Positions 1-12,572 of a stretch of 64,000 nt of DNA are shown here, piece after piece. The notes beneath the pieces were generated by a model. That model was not told the origin of the DNA and did not search any database. It worked only from the letters and a program-made list of their open reading frames with translations. The translations under genes were made by a program, and so were the position numbers. Numbering within the stretch: position 1 is the first letter of the stretch; each line of letters begins with the position of its first letter. This DNA comes from Dugong dugon (lineage: Eukaryota; Chordata; Mammalia; Sirenia; Dugongidae): positions 27,980,001-28,044,000 of the forward strand of contig CM057465.1 in assembly GCA_030035585.1 (NCBI GenBank), in the 5' to 3' direction.

Positions 1-290
1 TCTACTGTCTATTATGGTAACCACGCCCACCTTGTCATTGTAGATTGCGTGCTGCCACTTGGCCCCTACTACCATCAGGTCCAATCAGTCCCTGTCAGAT
101 CTGACTTACCTAAAATCGCAATCATGGCAGTCTTCAAGGATACTGGTGCTCCCTTCACAAATTTGTTCCTCACAGCTGTGGTAAAAGATGTGTCCTCTGG
201 GCACTCCATGTGTGGGTCTGTGGGTCTATCCTGATAAATCCACTCTAGCATGCCAATTTCCCTAAGCCTTTAGATACCTTCTTCTACAGT

Positions 291-520
291 TTACCAAGGC
301 AAGTCTGGTACTTCAACTTGATTTAGTGTAGGCCACTGTGTAGTCCATGCTTCAGTGACCCAACCAAATAAACTATTAGATCCTTTCCTAACTTCTCGAG
401 CTGAAACACTGAATGAAGAATCTGTGTTTAGTGGGCCCATATCAATAAACTCAGACTGATCCATCTTTATGTTCCTTGCACCCTTATCCCATACCCTTAA
501 TAGCCATTTCCACCCTGTCA
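291..520 (-). pseudogene. ERV-L/MaLR-type gag-like fragment (tentative)
   Basis: The minus strand stays open for 76 codons, with a composition typical of a retroviral gag-like protein (WKWLLRVWDKGARNIK near its start, SNSLFGW later). I associate this with ERV-L internal sequence, but this is recognition from memory of the family and not a search. The fragment ends exactly where a + strand LTR begins. The preceding bases (1-290) may belong to the same degraded provirus. It has no start-to-stop gene structure and is certainly not functional. Confidence 0.4.
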
Positions 521-939
521 TGGTTTGAATTATGTCCCCCCAAAAATGTGTGTATCAGTTTGGCTGGGCCATGATTCCCAGAATTGTGTGGTTGGCCTCC
601 ATTTTGTGATTGTAATTTTATGTTAAAGAGGATTAGGGTGGGATTGTAACACCACCTTTACCCAGGTCACATCCCTGATCCAATGTAAAGGGAGTTTCCC
701 TGGGGTGTGGCCTGCACCACCTTTTATCTCTCAAGAGATAAAAGGAAAGGGAAGCAAGCAGAGAAGTGGGGACCTCATACCATCAAGAAAGCAGTGCCCG
801 GAGCAGAGTGCGTCCTGTGTTGCTGTCAGATACCCATAGGTGTATACCTCCTAAATTAAAACTTTCTCACTCTTTCTGACTTGGAGTATGTTTCGTTGGC
901 TCGACTGCTCCAGGGCACGGACCCTATTTGGGTAACACA
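521..939 (+). mobile_element. solo LTR, ERVL-MaLR type
   Basis: This 419-bp block begins TGGTTTGAATTATGTCCCCC, like MaLR LTRs, and ends AACACA, so it has TG...CA ends. An ATTAAA lies near the 3' end. The middle (AAGAAAGCAGTGC and the TCTCAAGAGATAAAAG box) matches the LTRs at 12573-13078 and 57506-57827, so these are one family. A clean target-site duplication is not evident. Confidence 0.65.
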
Positions 940-1044
940 GCTTTTAAAAGCCTCCCCCATTATTTGGCTGTTAGCCTTCTGCCTCCGTCTCCAAAGCATT
1001 TCTCTGTCCCCTTTCTGTCATCACATTTCTTTTATTTGACCACA

Positions 1045-1236
1045 GAAAGGGTCTCTGCATTAAGGGCTTATGTGATTAGATTGGGCCCAACAGGATAACC
1101 CTGGATAATTGCCCCCAAATTCTTAACCTTAATCATATCTGTAAAGTTCTTTATCCATGTAAGATAATGTATTTATAGTTTCTGAGGATTCGAATATGGC
1201 CCTCTTTGGGAAATCATTATTCTGCCTACCACACGT
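1045..1236 (-). mobile_element. MLT1-like MaLR LTR fragment
   Basis: Read on the minus strand it begins like an MLT1 LTR (GTGGTAGGCAGAATAATG). The part about nucleosome-length further in (GGATTATCCTGTTGGGCCCA region) is also typical. It is degraded and truncated. Confidence 0.6.
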
Positions 1237-2080
1237 GGTTTTTCCAAAGACCTTTCACATTTATCTATTCATTTGATATCAACAATATAGTGGAATAGAA
1301 AGTACATGTATTAATCTCATTTTCTATACAGGGAAACAAACAGGAATTATTTCTTGCCCCAAGGAAATAGAGCTAGTGTCAAGGCCCTTTACAAATGGAT
1401 CTCAAGCTATCTCTCTAGCTTCATTTCACACAACTGTCCTCTACCCTAATCTCTAGACTCAGTGAACTCTTTTTTCCTCAAATGTGTCATGCCCTCTGAT
1501 GGCTATCTCCATGGAGTCCCAAAAGGCATTTTTACATTAGAGTTTATATACAATTTTTACAAAGGTTAGAAGTGTTATACATTGTAAGGTAATTACAAGA
1601 GACTATCATACTAAGTGGATAGGAATGGGACATTTCCTTATCAGGATAAAGATATACATATCTGACATCTGGGCTCTAATCTTCCTGTAGGGGGTTGTAA
1701 GCCACAGGTGGCCGGACAGATCAAAACAAAGTCATTAACAAAGGTATTCAAAAAGGAGAAGACAAAGAAAAAAAAAAACTTATAGGTTCATCATGGCATT
1801 AGTTATGTCAAGCTCTCAGTCACCCGTTTTGAAAATGAGAAAATATTCTGGGGAGTATTATGGCCACTGCTGGAAAAGCAAATGAAATAATTCTTCCCTA
1901 GAGTCTCCAGAAAGGAGTGCCATCCTACCAACACCTTTATTTTAGGACTTCTGACCTATAGAGCTGTAAGATTCTGTCATGCTTTTTTAATTGTGTTCTT
2001 GTAAGCTACTACAATTGTGTAATTTGTTATGGTAGCCGTAGAGAATTAATACACCCTGTCAGCTTTCAGAGGAAGTAATG
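1237..2080. other. intergenic, nothing recognised
   Basis: Ordinary AT-rich sequence. I see no long coding frame, no repeat I can name and no RNA gene. Confidence 0.5.
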
Positions 2081-2084
2081 CAGC

Positions 2085-2318
2085 ACAGGTTTTTGGAGTT
2101 AGACAGCCTCTGTTCAAATTCCAGTTCTGCCACTCACTAGTTGTGTGACTCTGTTTATTTAAACTCTCTGTGTCTCAGGTGCTCGTCCTTAAGTAGAGCC
2201 ATTAATCCATCATACCTAGCTCATGAAGCTGTTGTGAGGATCAAATGAGTTAAGGCATCTAATGTACTTAGCACAGCCTCTGGTGTATATTAAGCACTCA
2301 GAAAGTGTGTTAGCATTA
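2085..2318 (+). repeat. MIR SINE
   Basis: It carries the MIR core (CTGCCACTCACTAGTTGTGT), then the expected TCTCTGTGTCTCAG and TGTTGTGAGGATCAAATGAG segments, and a 3' LINE2-like end with AGCACTCAG. Confidence 0.85.
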
Positions 2319-2374
2319 CTGTTTGACATGTATATAGTGCCACGCAACTGCCATCCCCATGATTGGTTGCAGAT

Positions 2375-2615
2375 TGGATCATGTGATTCACAGGATTTTC
2401 AATGGCTGATTTGGAGAAGTAGATCGCCAGCCCTTTCTTCCTAGTTTGTCTTAGTCTGGAAGCTCTGCTGAAACCTGTTCAGAATCATAGCAACATGCAA
2501 GCCTCCACTGACACATGGGTGGTGGCTTATACTTGAGGTACATTGGCCGAGAGCTGAACCCAGGTCTCCCACAAGAAAAGCAAGAATTTTACCTCTGAAC
2601 CACCACTGCTCTCTT
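2375..2615 (-). repeat. AfroSINE-like long variant, degraded
   Basis: The segment TTTTCAATGGCTGATTTGGA resembles the inner part of the minus-strand SINEs at 16463-16758. The right end (ACCTCTGAACCACCACTGCT) recalls the reversed tRNA-like A-box. The middle differs from the other copies, so family assignment is tentative. Confidence 0.4.
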
Positions 2616-2711
2616 CAGCAACTTACAGGGTAATTAAATTGTCATCCTCATTTTATAGATGAGGACACTGAGACTCTTAATCATTCTACTCTACTGCCCT
2701 ATGCTGTAACC

Positions 2712-2943
2712 CAGGGTTTCCCAACCTTGACACTACGATATTTTGGACCAGATAATTCATTATTGTAGTGGACTATCCTATGCATTGTAAGAAGTTTAGC
2801 AGCATCCCTAGAATCTATCCATTATATGCTAGTGGCATCCCCAGCCCCAGTTGTGCAAACCAAATATCTTTGGTGGTGGGGGGAACAAAATTACCCTCCT
2901 TTACACACACACACACACACACACACCATGTTGAGAACCACTC
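2712..2943 (-). mobile_element. MER20-like hAT-Charlie DNA element with (CA)n inside
   Basis: The ends are short inverted repeats (CAGGGTTTCCCAACC and GTTGAGAACCACTC). The interior matches the copy at 33855-34072 in reverse orientation (TTTAGCAGCATCCCTAG). A (CA)n run at 2902-2926 interrupts the right end. Confidence 0.75.
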
Positions 2944-3009
2944 TGAGTCTAACCAAAATGAACTACTGGCCATTCTATTCTCTAGATAAATGATTTTCCA
3001 ACCACCACT

Positions 3010-3145
3010 CCTTCCACCTCATCCATCTGTTGAGTTTTTCATTCAAGCAAGATGTGGCTTATGTATCCTTTCTCTGTGAAGCCTCCCCTGACACCCAAAA
3101 TATAGTTGATAATTGTCTCCTTTGAATACTCAGGGGTGCTATTCC
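3010..3145 (+). repeat. L2 LINE 3' fragment
   Basis: TTTCTCTGTGAAGCCTCCCCTGACACC is interrupted here only by small changes and is typical of L2 3' ends. The fragment is short and degraded. Confidence 0.45.
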
Positions 3146-3158
3146 AAATACTTAACCA

Positions 3159-3313
3159 CTAGGATGGCACAGTGGTTAAGAGTTTGGCTGCTAACCAAAA
3201 GGTCGGCAGTTCAAAACCACTAGCCGCTCCTTAGAAACCCTATGGGGAAGTTCTACTTTGTTCTACAGGGTCACTATGAGTCAGAATCAACTCGATGGCA
3301 ATGGTTTTTTTTA
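3159..3313 (+). repeat. AfroSINE
   Basis: tRNA-derived SINE with an A-box-like ATGGCACAGTGGTTAAG and a B-box-like region GGCAGTTCAAAACC. It ends in the RTE-like tail GGGTCACTATGAGTCAGAAT followed by a T run. Confidence 0.9.
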
Positions 3314-3814
3314 GAATGGTAGGGGCATTGACCAGTCAGAACTGATAATGAACCTTGAGCAGAGTTCTGGAGGACTCTTGCTGTGCTATACATTACTCCT
3401 TTAGATCCTGGAAGGTCTAAAGGATCCCAAGAGAAAAAATGGAAAATGCTGAAGTATGTGGCAGCACTCAGGGGCCTCAGAGAAGTGAATATTCACCAAC
3501 TAGTACAAAAATATTCAGTATTTTATAAGCAGCATGGCCATACCAGTATATACTATCTGTATATCAGCACAGAAACGCCATTATTGACAGAATATAGAAT
3601 ATAGAACAGAAAATATTGAGTGCCCACTTAGTGCCAGGCACAGTAGTGCACACTTCTATTATTTTCACTTTTTAGCTTGTATAACATTGTGATTTATTTC
3701 AACATATGCATTTCTTATAACTATCAGCTTCTTAAAAGTAGAAATAGTGTCTTAGTTAGCTTTGTAGCCTTAGCACCTGGAAGAAACTCCTAAATGCTAT
3801 CAGGTTAAAAAAAA

Positions 3815-4226
3815 AGTCTAATGCTGCTATAACAGAAATACTACAAATAGGTGGCTTTAACAAACTGAAATTTATTTTCTCACAGTTTAGAGGCTGGAAG
3901 TCCAAATTCAGGGTGCCGGCTCTAGGAGAAACCTTTCTTTCTCCATCGGCTCTGGAGGAAGGTTCTTGTCTCTTCTGAGCTTCTTTCTGCTCCTGGGCTA
4001 TTACTCATGTGGCTTGGCATCTCTTTTTCCCTGTTTCTGCTTCTTTTACTTACTTGTTTAATCTCTTTTCTATCTCTAAAGAGATTGATTTAAGACACAC
4101 TCTACACTAATCCTGTCCCATTAACATAACAAAGACAACCCATTCCCAAATGGGATTATAACCACAGGCATGGAGGCTAGGATTTACAACACATATCTTG
4201 GGGGAACATAATTCTATTCATAACAA
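3815..4226 (-). mobile_element. ERVL-MaLR LTR, degraded
   Basis: The left end (GCTGCTATAACAGAAATACTAC) is the reverse of the common MaLR LTR 3' end. TTTATTTTCTCACAGTTTAG and the AGGATTTACAACACATATCT segment near the right end also fit. It is related to the LTR at 12573-13078. Confidence 0.65.
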
Positions 4227-5848
4227 TCAGTACTTCCTAAACCTGCCTGAACAAAGAAGCATCAAGAAGCAGATTAAAAATACTCTGTTCCAGGCTCTTC
4301 CGCTGGAAATATAATTCAGTAAATTTGGGGTAGAACTGTGTAATCTGTGCTCTTAACAAACACTCCAAGTGATTCTTATACAGTAAAACTTGAGAAAGCC
4401 AGAACCTGTGTAAGGCAGAAACCTGTCAGAGAAGGAAAACTCAAATATTTTCCACTAGTAAAGCACCATAAAAAAAGTGATAAGGAGGGGCGGGGCTGAG
4501 ATGGCAGAGCAGTCAGATGCTTCCTGTGGTCCCTCTTACAACAAAGACACACAAAAAAAACAAGTGAATCGATTGTGTATGACAATGTAGGAGCCCTGAA
4601 GAGCAAAGGCAAAGTTGAAGAATCAGACTGAGTGGCGGGGGGAGGAAGAGACTGTTTGGAAGCAGTGAAGAGTTGCCAGACCTGACCCGGAGGAAGCCAG
4701 AGCCCTTCAGTCCAGATCAGCTCATGTGCTTGGTGAGGCAAGCAGTGGCGCTTGGGAGGCATTTTCCACATCTGGAGAGACCCAGCAGCAGACAATCTAC
4801 TCAGCCATCCAGAACCAGTGAAAAGCATCACTCAGTAGGCCATAGCGTACTTGTGTCTGGCTTACCACGTGGATCAAAAAATACTCCATTTGGGAAAAAC
4901 CACTCTCCAGTTTACCTCCTGCCTCCCTGCTCTGCACTGGGTCCTGGGCCAACTTCAGTGATTGTCAAGACCCTGGGCCAGAAGTAGGACCTGTCACGTG
5001 CCCTAAGCCATTCCCCTGCCCTTGGAGAGGGAACAAATTAACAAACAGGGAGAAAATAAGCTGCCATCTCCCCTAAGCCAGGAATTCAGGGTTGGCACAG
5101 CTCGTTTGCCTAGGCATAGGCATAAGGGGTACACGGACTTTGAATGCCTTTCTCCCCTGCATAGACTTGAATGGGCCCATTTCAACAGCATAGGCCCTTA
5201 TTACCGCAGTACAACAGGGTATATACCTGAAGTCTAACTTCAACTGTTTCAGTCGTGAAGTGGTAGGTTTGTGACATTTGACACTGCTCTGCCCATTAAG
5301 CAGGTTCCTTGCTTGCCTACATCAGGGGCCTGAGGACTGGTGGCTCCACCCATGCCACCTAGCCACCCGCGACAGAGGTCCAAGAATAAGTGATGTCCCC
5401 CACTCCTTACAGTCAACTCGCTTTAGGGAAAAGGGACATGCTTTCCTCCAGACACTCAGGGCAGCTGTCAGCCCCCTGCCTTGCTCAGTGAGTAATCCCC
5501 TACTGTAGCCAGATACCTGTAATGACACCAACCACCCATGCCTGTCTAGGACTGTAGGTGAGAGCCTGCACCACGCACTTGGTGACAACCTGGATACCTG
5601 AGCTGAATCCATACAAGAAAATTAATGGACTCCTGGGTTCACATAATTAGTAACAGATCTAACCACCTGGTAACAGAATGTTAGAGCTTCAAAGGCACCA
5701 ATAATCAAAGTAGCTCACATGAGCAGCCTATTTGTGTATATCAAACAAGAAGCTAAGACAAAGTTAGCAAACATAAAGTAAATAAATTATAATAACTTAT
5801 TGACAGCTCAGAGACAACAGTCAATATCAAATCACATAAAGTGGCCGA

Positions 5849-6780
5849 CCATGATGGTTTCAGCAAGCTCACAAAATAAAAAATCAAGAAATTTTCCAGA
5901 GGAAGAGAATTTCTTGGAATTACCAGAAGCAGAATACAGAAGATTAATATACAGAACCCTTCAAGAGATCAGGAAGCAGATCTAGCAAAATGCAGAAAAA
6001 GCCAAACAACACACAGACAAAGCAATAGAGGAACTTAAGAAGGTGATTCAAGAGCATAATGACAAATTTAATAGGCTGCAAGAATCCAGAAAGAGACAGC
6101 AATCAGAAATCCAGAAGATTAACAATAAAATTTCAGAATTAGACAACTCAGTAGAAAGTCACAGGAGCAGAACTGAGGCAATAGAAGTCAGAATTAGTGA
6201 GACTGAATAAAAAGCACTTGACACCAACTTATTTGAGGAAAAATCAGAGAAAAGAGTTTAAAAAAATGAAGAAACCCTAAGAATTATGTGGGACTCTATC
6301 AAGAGAAATAACCTACAAGTGATTGTAATACCAGAACGGGGCAGGGGGGATAACAGAAAACACAGAGAGAACTGTTGAAGATTTGTTCACAGACAACCTC
6401 CCTGATATCATGAAAGATGAGAAGATATCTATCCAAGATGCTCATCTAACCCCACATAAGGTAGATTCTAAAAGAAAGTCACTAAGACGTATTATAATCA
6501 AACTCACCAAAATCAAAGATAGAGAATTTTAAGAGTGGCTAGGAATAAACAAAAAGTCATCTACAGAGGACAGTCAATAAGAATAAGCTCGGACTACTCA
6601 GCAGAAACCATGCAAGCAAGAAGGCAAAGGGATAATATATATAAAGCCTTGAAGGAAAAAAATTGCCAGCCAAGAATTATATATCCAGCAAAGCTGTTTC
6701 TCGAATATGATGGCAAAATTAGAGCATTTCCAGATAAACAGAAGTTTAGGGAACTTGCAAACACCAAACCAAAATTATAA
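5849..6780 (+). pseudogene. L1 ORF1 remnant (RNA-binding chaperone)
   Basis: ORF1p is the L1 RNA-binding protein. An ATG at 5849 opens a frame that stops at 5985. The next stretch reads as a glutamate/lysine/glutamine-rich coiled coil with further in-frame stops. From 6535 a clean 81-residue block, ending KFRELANTKPKL, corresponds to the C-terminal domain of ORF1p. At least four stops or frame changes break the gene, so no intact protein is possible. Confidence 0.8.
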
Positions 6781-7261
6781 GAAATACTAAAGGGAGTTCT
6801 CCGGATAGAAAATCAGTAACATCAGGTAACAACTCAAGACTAGAACACAGGACAGAGCAACCAGACATCAACCAAGATAGGAAGTCACAGAAATAAATCA
6901 AAGCTGAAACACTGAAAATAGGGAAACAGAGATGTCAATATGTAAAAGATTATGACATTAAAACAAAAAAGAAGGACTAAAAAATAGTCATAGATTTTTC
7001 ATACGGAGAGGAAGTCAAGGCAATATAAAGAAATAAAAGATTGGTTTAAACGTAGAAAAATAGGGGTAAATATTAAGGTAACCACAAAGGAAACTAACAA
7101 TCCTACACATGAAAATAAAAAGCAAGAAAAATATAAACACTCAGCAAATACAAAATGAACAACAATGAAAAAGATGAAAATACATAAAGGAAAACAACTC
7201 AGCACAGAAAATTGAGTGGAATAAAGAAACTGTGAACAACACACACAAAAAAGACATCAAA

Positions 7262-10200
7262 ATGACAACACTAAACTCATACCTGTCAGTAATTACGGTG
7301 AATGTAAATGGACTAAATGCACGAATAGACAGACAGTGGCAGAAAGGATTAAAAAAAACATGATCCGTCTATATGCTGCCTGCAAGGGACACACTTTAGA
7401 CTTAAAGACGCAAACAAACTAAAACTCAAAGGAAGGAAAAAATATATCAAGCAAACACACACTCAAAAAAGAGCAGGAGTGGAAATATTAATCTCTGACA
7501 AAACAGACTTTAAAGTAAAATCCCCCACAAAGGATAAGGAACGATACTATGTAATTATTAAAGGATCAGTACACCAGGAGGACATAACTATAACAAGCAT
7601 TTACACACCCAATGGCAGGGCTCCAAAATACATAGAACAAACTCTAACAGCACTGGAAAGAGAGATAGCTCCACAATAATAGTAGGAGACTTCAACACAC
7701 CGCTTTTGGTGAAGGACAGAACATCCAGAAAGAAGCTCAATAAAGACAAGGAAGATCTAAATGATACAATCAACCAACTTTCTAATGGACATATACCAAT
7801 CCCTCTACCCAACAGCAGCCAAGTATACTTTCATTTCCAACACACATGGAACATTCTCCAGAATAGACCACATGTTAGGGCATAAAGCGAGTCTGAATAG
7901 AATTCAAAGCATTAAAATATCACAAAGCATCTTTTCTGACCATAAAGCCATAAGAGTAGAAATCAATAACAGAAAAAGCAAGGAAAAAATATCAATCACA
8001 TGGAAACTGAACAATACATTGCTCAAAAACTAATGGGTTATAGAAAAAATTAAGGATGGAATAAAGAAATTCATAGAATGAAATGAGAATGAAAACACAT
8101 CCTACCAAAACCTGTGGGACACAGCAAAAGCAGTGCTCAGAGGTCTGTGTATAGCAATAAATGCACACATCCCAAAAGAAGAAAGGGCCAAAATCAAAAC
8201 ATTAACCCTACAACTTGAACAAGTATAAAGAGAGCAGCACAAAGAAGCCCATAGGTGCCAGAAGAAAGGAAATAATAAGAATTAGAGCAGAATTAAATGA
8301 AACAGAGAATAGAAAAACAATTGCAAGAGTTAACAAGACAAAAAGCTGGTTCTTTGAAGAGATCAAGAAAATCAATAAACCATTAGCCAAAACTGACAAA
8401 ATAAAAATGAGAGGAAGCAAATAACCTGTATAAGAAATGAGATGGGTGATATCACAACAGACCTAACTGAAATTACAACAATCATAACAGAATACTATGA
8501 AAAACTGTACTGTAACAAATGTGAAAACCTAGAGGAAATGGACAAATTTATAGAAACTCACTACCTACTTAAACTAATGCAACAGAGTCAGAACAACTAA
8601 ATAAACCTATAACAAAAGAAGAGATTGGAAAGGTAATTTAAAAACTCCCAACAAAAAAACACCCTGGCCCAGACGGTTTCACTGGACAATTCTACCAAAC
8701 TTTCAGAGAAGAGTTAACACCACTACTACTAAAGGTATTTCAGAGCATAGAAAAGGACGGAATACTCCCAAACTCATTCTATGAAGCCAGCATAACCCTG
8801 ATGCCAAAACTAGGTAAAGACACTACAAAAAAAGAAAATTACAGACCAATAATTTTCATGAACATTGACACAAAAATCCTCAACAAAATTCTAGCCAATA
8901 GAATTCAACAACATAACAAAAAAATAATTCACCATGATCAAGTGGGATTTATACCAGGTATGCAGGGATGGTATAACATTAGAAAAACAATCAATGTAAC
9001 CCATCACATAAATAAAACAAAAGACAAGAACCATGTGATCTTATCAATCAATGCTGAAAAGGCATTTGACAAAGTCCAAAACCCATTCATGATAAAAACT
9101 CTCAACAAAATAGGAAAAGAAGGGAAATTCCTCAACATAATTAAGGACATATATGCAAAGCCAACAGCCAACATTATCCCAAATGGAGAGAGTTTGAAAG
9201 CATTCCCCTTTATCACCGCTCTTATTCAACATTGTGCTGGAGGTCCTAGCCAGAGCAATTAGGCTAGAAAAAGAAATAAAGGGCATCCAAATTGGTAAGG
9301 AAGAAGTAAAAGTATCTCTATTTGTGAATGATATGATTTTATACAGAGAATGCCCCAAAGAATCCACAAGAAAACTACTGGAACTAATAGAATATTTCAG
9401 CAAAGTATCAGGATACAAGATAAACACACAAAAATCAACTGGACTCCTCTACACCAACAAAGAGAATTTCCAAGAGGAAATCACCAGAACAATACCATTT
9501 ACAATAGCCCCCAAGAAGATAAAATACTCAGGAATAAATCTAACCAGAGACGTAAAAGACCTATACAATGAAAACTATAAGACGTTACTGCAAGAAACCA
9601 AGAGACCTGCATAAGTGGAAAAACATACCTTGCTCATGGATAGGTAGACTCAACATTGTGAAAATGTCAATTCTACTCAAAGCGATCGACAGATAAATGG
9701 AATCCCGATCCAAATTCCACTGACATTTTTTAATGAGATGGAGAAACAAATCACCAACTTCATATGGAAAGGAAAGAGGCCCTGGATAAGTTAAAGCATT
9801 ACTGAAGAAGAAGAACAAAGTGGGAGGCCTCACACTACCTGATTTAAAACCTACTATACCGCCACAGTAGTCAAAACAGCCTGGTACTGGTACAAAAACA
9901 GCCTGGTACTGGTACAAAAAAGACCAATGGAACAGAATTGAGAATCCAGAAGTAAATTCATCCACCTAGGAGCAGCTTATATTTGCCAAAGGCCCAAAGT
10001 CCATTAATTGGGGAAAGACAGTCTCTTTAACAAGTGATACTGGCATAACTGGATATCCATCTGCAAAAAACTGAAACAAGACCCATACCTCACACCATGC
10101 ACAAAAACTAACTCAAAATGGATCAAAGACCTAAATATAAAATCTAAAATGATAAAGATCATGGAAGAAAAAATAGGGACAATGCTAGGAGCCCTAATAC

Positions 10201-11066
10201 ATGGCATAAACAGAATACAAACCATAAGTAACAAGGCACAAACATCAGAAGAGAAAATAAATAACTGGGAGCTCCTAAAAATCAAACACTTATGCTCATC
10301 AAAAAACTTCACCAAAAGAGTCAAAAGACAAAAGACAACCTGCAGACTGGGAAAAAAAATTTGGCAACAACGAATCTGATCAGCATCTAATCTCTCCAAT
10401 CTACAAGATACTGCAAAACCTCAACAACAAAAAGACACATAACCTAATTTAAAAAAATGGGCAAAGGATATGAACGGGCACTTTGCCCAAGAGGATATTC
10501 AGGTGGCTAACAGACACATGAAGAAATGGTCATGATCATTAGCTATTAGAGAAATGCAAATCAAAACTACAATGAGATACCATCTCACCCCAACAAGGCT
10601 AGCATTAATCCAAGAAACACGAAATAATAAATGTTGGAGAGGTTGTGGAGAGACTGGAACACTTATACACTGTTGGTGGGAATGTAAAATGTTACAACCA
10701 CTTTGGAAATTGATTTGGCAGTTTCTTAAAAAGCTAGAAATAGAAGTACAATACAATCCAGCAATCCCACTCCTTGGAATATATCCTAGAGAAAGAAGAG
10801 CCGTCACATGAGTAGATATATGCACACCCATGTTCATTGCAGCACTGTTCAAGATAGCAAAAAGATGGAAACAACCTAGGTCTCCATCAATAGATGATTG
10901 GATAAACAAATTATGGTATAGTCACACAATGGAATACCTCGCAATGATAAAGAACAATGATGAATCCATGAAACATCTTATAACATGGATGACTCTGGAA
11001 GGCATTATGCTGAGTGAATTTAGTCAGTCACGAAAGGACAAATATTGTCTAATACCACTATTTTAG
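7262..11066 (+). pseudogene. L1 ORF2 remnant (endonuclease-reverse transcriptase)
   Basis: The order of domains is that of L1 ORF2p. The AP-like endonuclease (7262-8033) shows YTPNGR, IVGDFNTPL, RIDHMLGHK and SDHKAIR. The reverse transcriptase (about 8.6-9.6 kb) shows AEKAFDK and the MILY region after the active-site box. The Cys-rich C-terminus (10554-11066) shows [18 protein letters not shown]. The frame is broken repeatedly, for example near 9240 and by a 22-bp duplication at 9877-9920. Two catalytic aspartate positions read Asn (codons 9050-9052 and 9327-9329). It is dead on several independent grounds. Confidence 0.9.
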
Positions 11067-12050
11067 GAACTCAAGAAAAGGTTTAAGTACAGAATAAAAC
11101 ATTCTTTGATGATTATGAGGGTGGGGCGGGAGGGAGGGGGGTATTCACTAACCAGAAGGTAGACAAGAATTATCTTAGGTGAAGGGAATGACAGCACACA
11201 CTACAGGGGAAGTCAGCACAACTGGACTAAACCAAAGCTAAGAAGTTTCCTGAATACAACCAAACACTTTGAGGGACAGAGTAGCAGGGGCAGGGGTCTG
11301 GAACCATGGTTTCGGGGACATCTAGGTCAATTGGCATAACAAATTTTTTAAAGAAAATGTTCTGCATCACACTTTGGTGAGTAGTATCTGGGGTCTTAAA
11401 AGCTAGGGAGTGGCCATCGAGGATGTATCAATTGGTCCCAGCCTACCTGGAGTTAAGGAGAATGAGGAACACCATGGACACAAGGAAAGTATTAGCCCAA
11501 GAGACAGAAAGGGCCACATAAACCAGAGACTTCATCAGCCTGAGATCAAAAGATCTAGATGGTGCCTGGTTACCACAACGACTGCCCTGACAGGGAACAC
11601 AACATAGAGTCCCTGACCGAGCAGGAGAAAAATGGGGTGCAGAACTCAAATTCTAGTAAAAAGACTAGACTTAATGGTTTGATTGAGACTGGAGGGACCC
11701 TGGAAGACATGGCCCCAGACTCTCTGTTAGCCTAAAACTAAAACCATTCCCGAGGCCAACTCTTCAGACAAAGATTAGACTGGACTATGGGACATAAAAT
11801 GACACTTGAGAAGAGTGTGCTTCTTCTCTCAAGTAGATACATGAGACTAAATGGGCAGCTCCTGTCCAGAGGTGAGATGAGAAGGCAGAGAGGGTCAGGA
11901 GCTGGCTGAATGGACATGGGAAATCCAGGATGGAAAGGAAGACTGTGCTGTCACAGTATAGGGAGAGCAACTAGGGCCACAAAACAATGTATGTGTAAAT
12001 TTATGTATGAGACACTAACTTGAATTGTAAACTTTTTCTTAAAGCATAGC

Positions 12051-12056
12051 AATAAA
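12051..12056 (+). promoter_or_regulatory. L1 polyadenylation signal
   Basis: AATAAA directly before the poly-A tail that ends the L1. Confidence 0.85.
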
Positions 12057-12439
12057 CCAAAAAAAAAAAAAAAAAAAAAAAAGGAGCAAAACTGCACTCT
12101 GTTGAATGCAGAAAACTTGTAAGACCTGGAAAAACAAGGCAGACAAGTCGAGTTCCCACTCTCATAGATTTCACTGAAATAATCAAGTTTGGAAAATCTT
12201 CACTCCCAAGTGTAAATAAATGAAATAATTGGAGAATCAGACATCTTTTATTCGTCTGACCAGTGGGAAAGGAAACACAATATATCGGTGTCTTGTGTCT
12301 CTTCGGTGACATTCATGATCATCATCTTTGGTTTCAGTCTTACTTCATTCATCTAACTTCATACTTTCCAAGAATTATTAAAATACCAAAGGCACCACAA
12401 GAAATTCAGTGGAGCCAAGAGTGGTATGTTTCACACTGA

Positions 12440-12571
12440 CTTTGTTTAAGGTGTTGGGTAGGAAATAGAGCACGGGTTCTTAAATTATGCCAGTGTGGTT
12501 TTTAATCCTGTTACCATTATGAGCTGTGTGATAATGAGCCTCATTTTCTCACCTGTGAAGAGCAATACCTG
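12440..12571 (+). repeat. MIR-like fragment
   Basis: GAGCTGTGTGATAATGAGCC and TCATTTTCTCACCTGTGAAG resemble the MIR core. It is cut off on the right by the MaLR LTR. Confidence 0.45.
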
Positions 12572-12572
12572 C

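Larger units (their letters stand above)
4487..12082 (+). mobile_element. near full-length L1 retrotransposon, inactive
   Basis: It starts with a GC-rich 5' UTR (GGGGCGGGGCTGAGATGGCA) at about 4.49 kb. ORF1 remnants follow at 5.85-6.78 kb, ORF2 remnants at 7.26-11.07 kb and a 3' UTR of about 1 kb, with AATAAA at 12051 and a poly-A of about 24 nt. Both frames carry many stops and frameshifts. The 3' UTR holds the GGGTCTTAAAAGCTAG motif shared with the minus-strand L1 ends at 15.8 and 63.4 kb. A convincing long target-site duplication was not found; only AAGGAG flanks both ends. Confidence 0.93.

Noticed and set aside
4376..5612. Open frames of 60-150 codons on both strands
   Set aside because: They lie in the L1 5' UTR and the flank; no known protein is recognised and the frames oppose one another.
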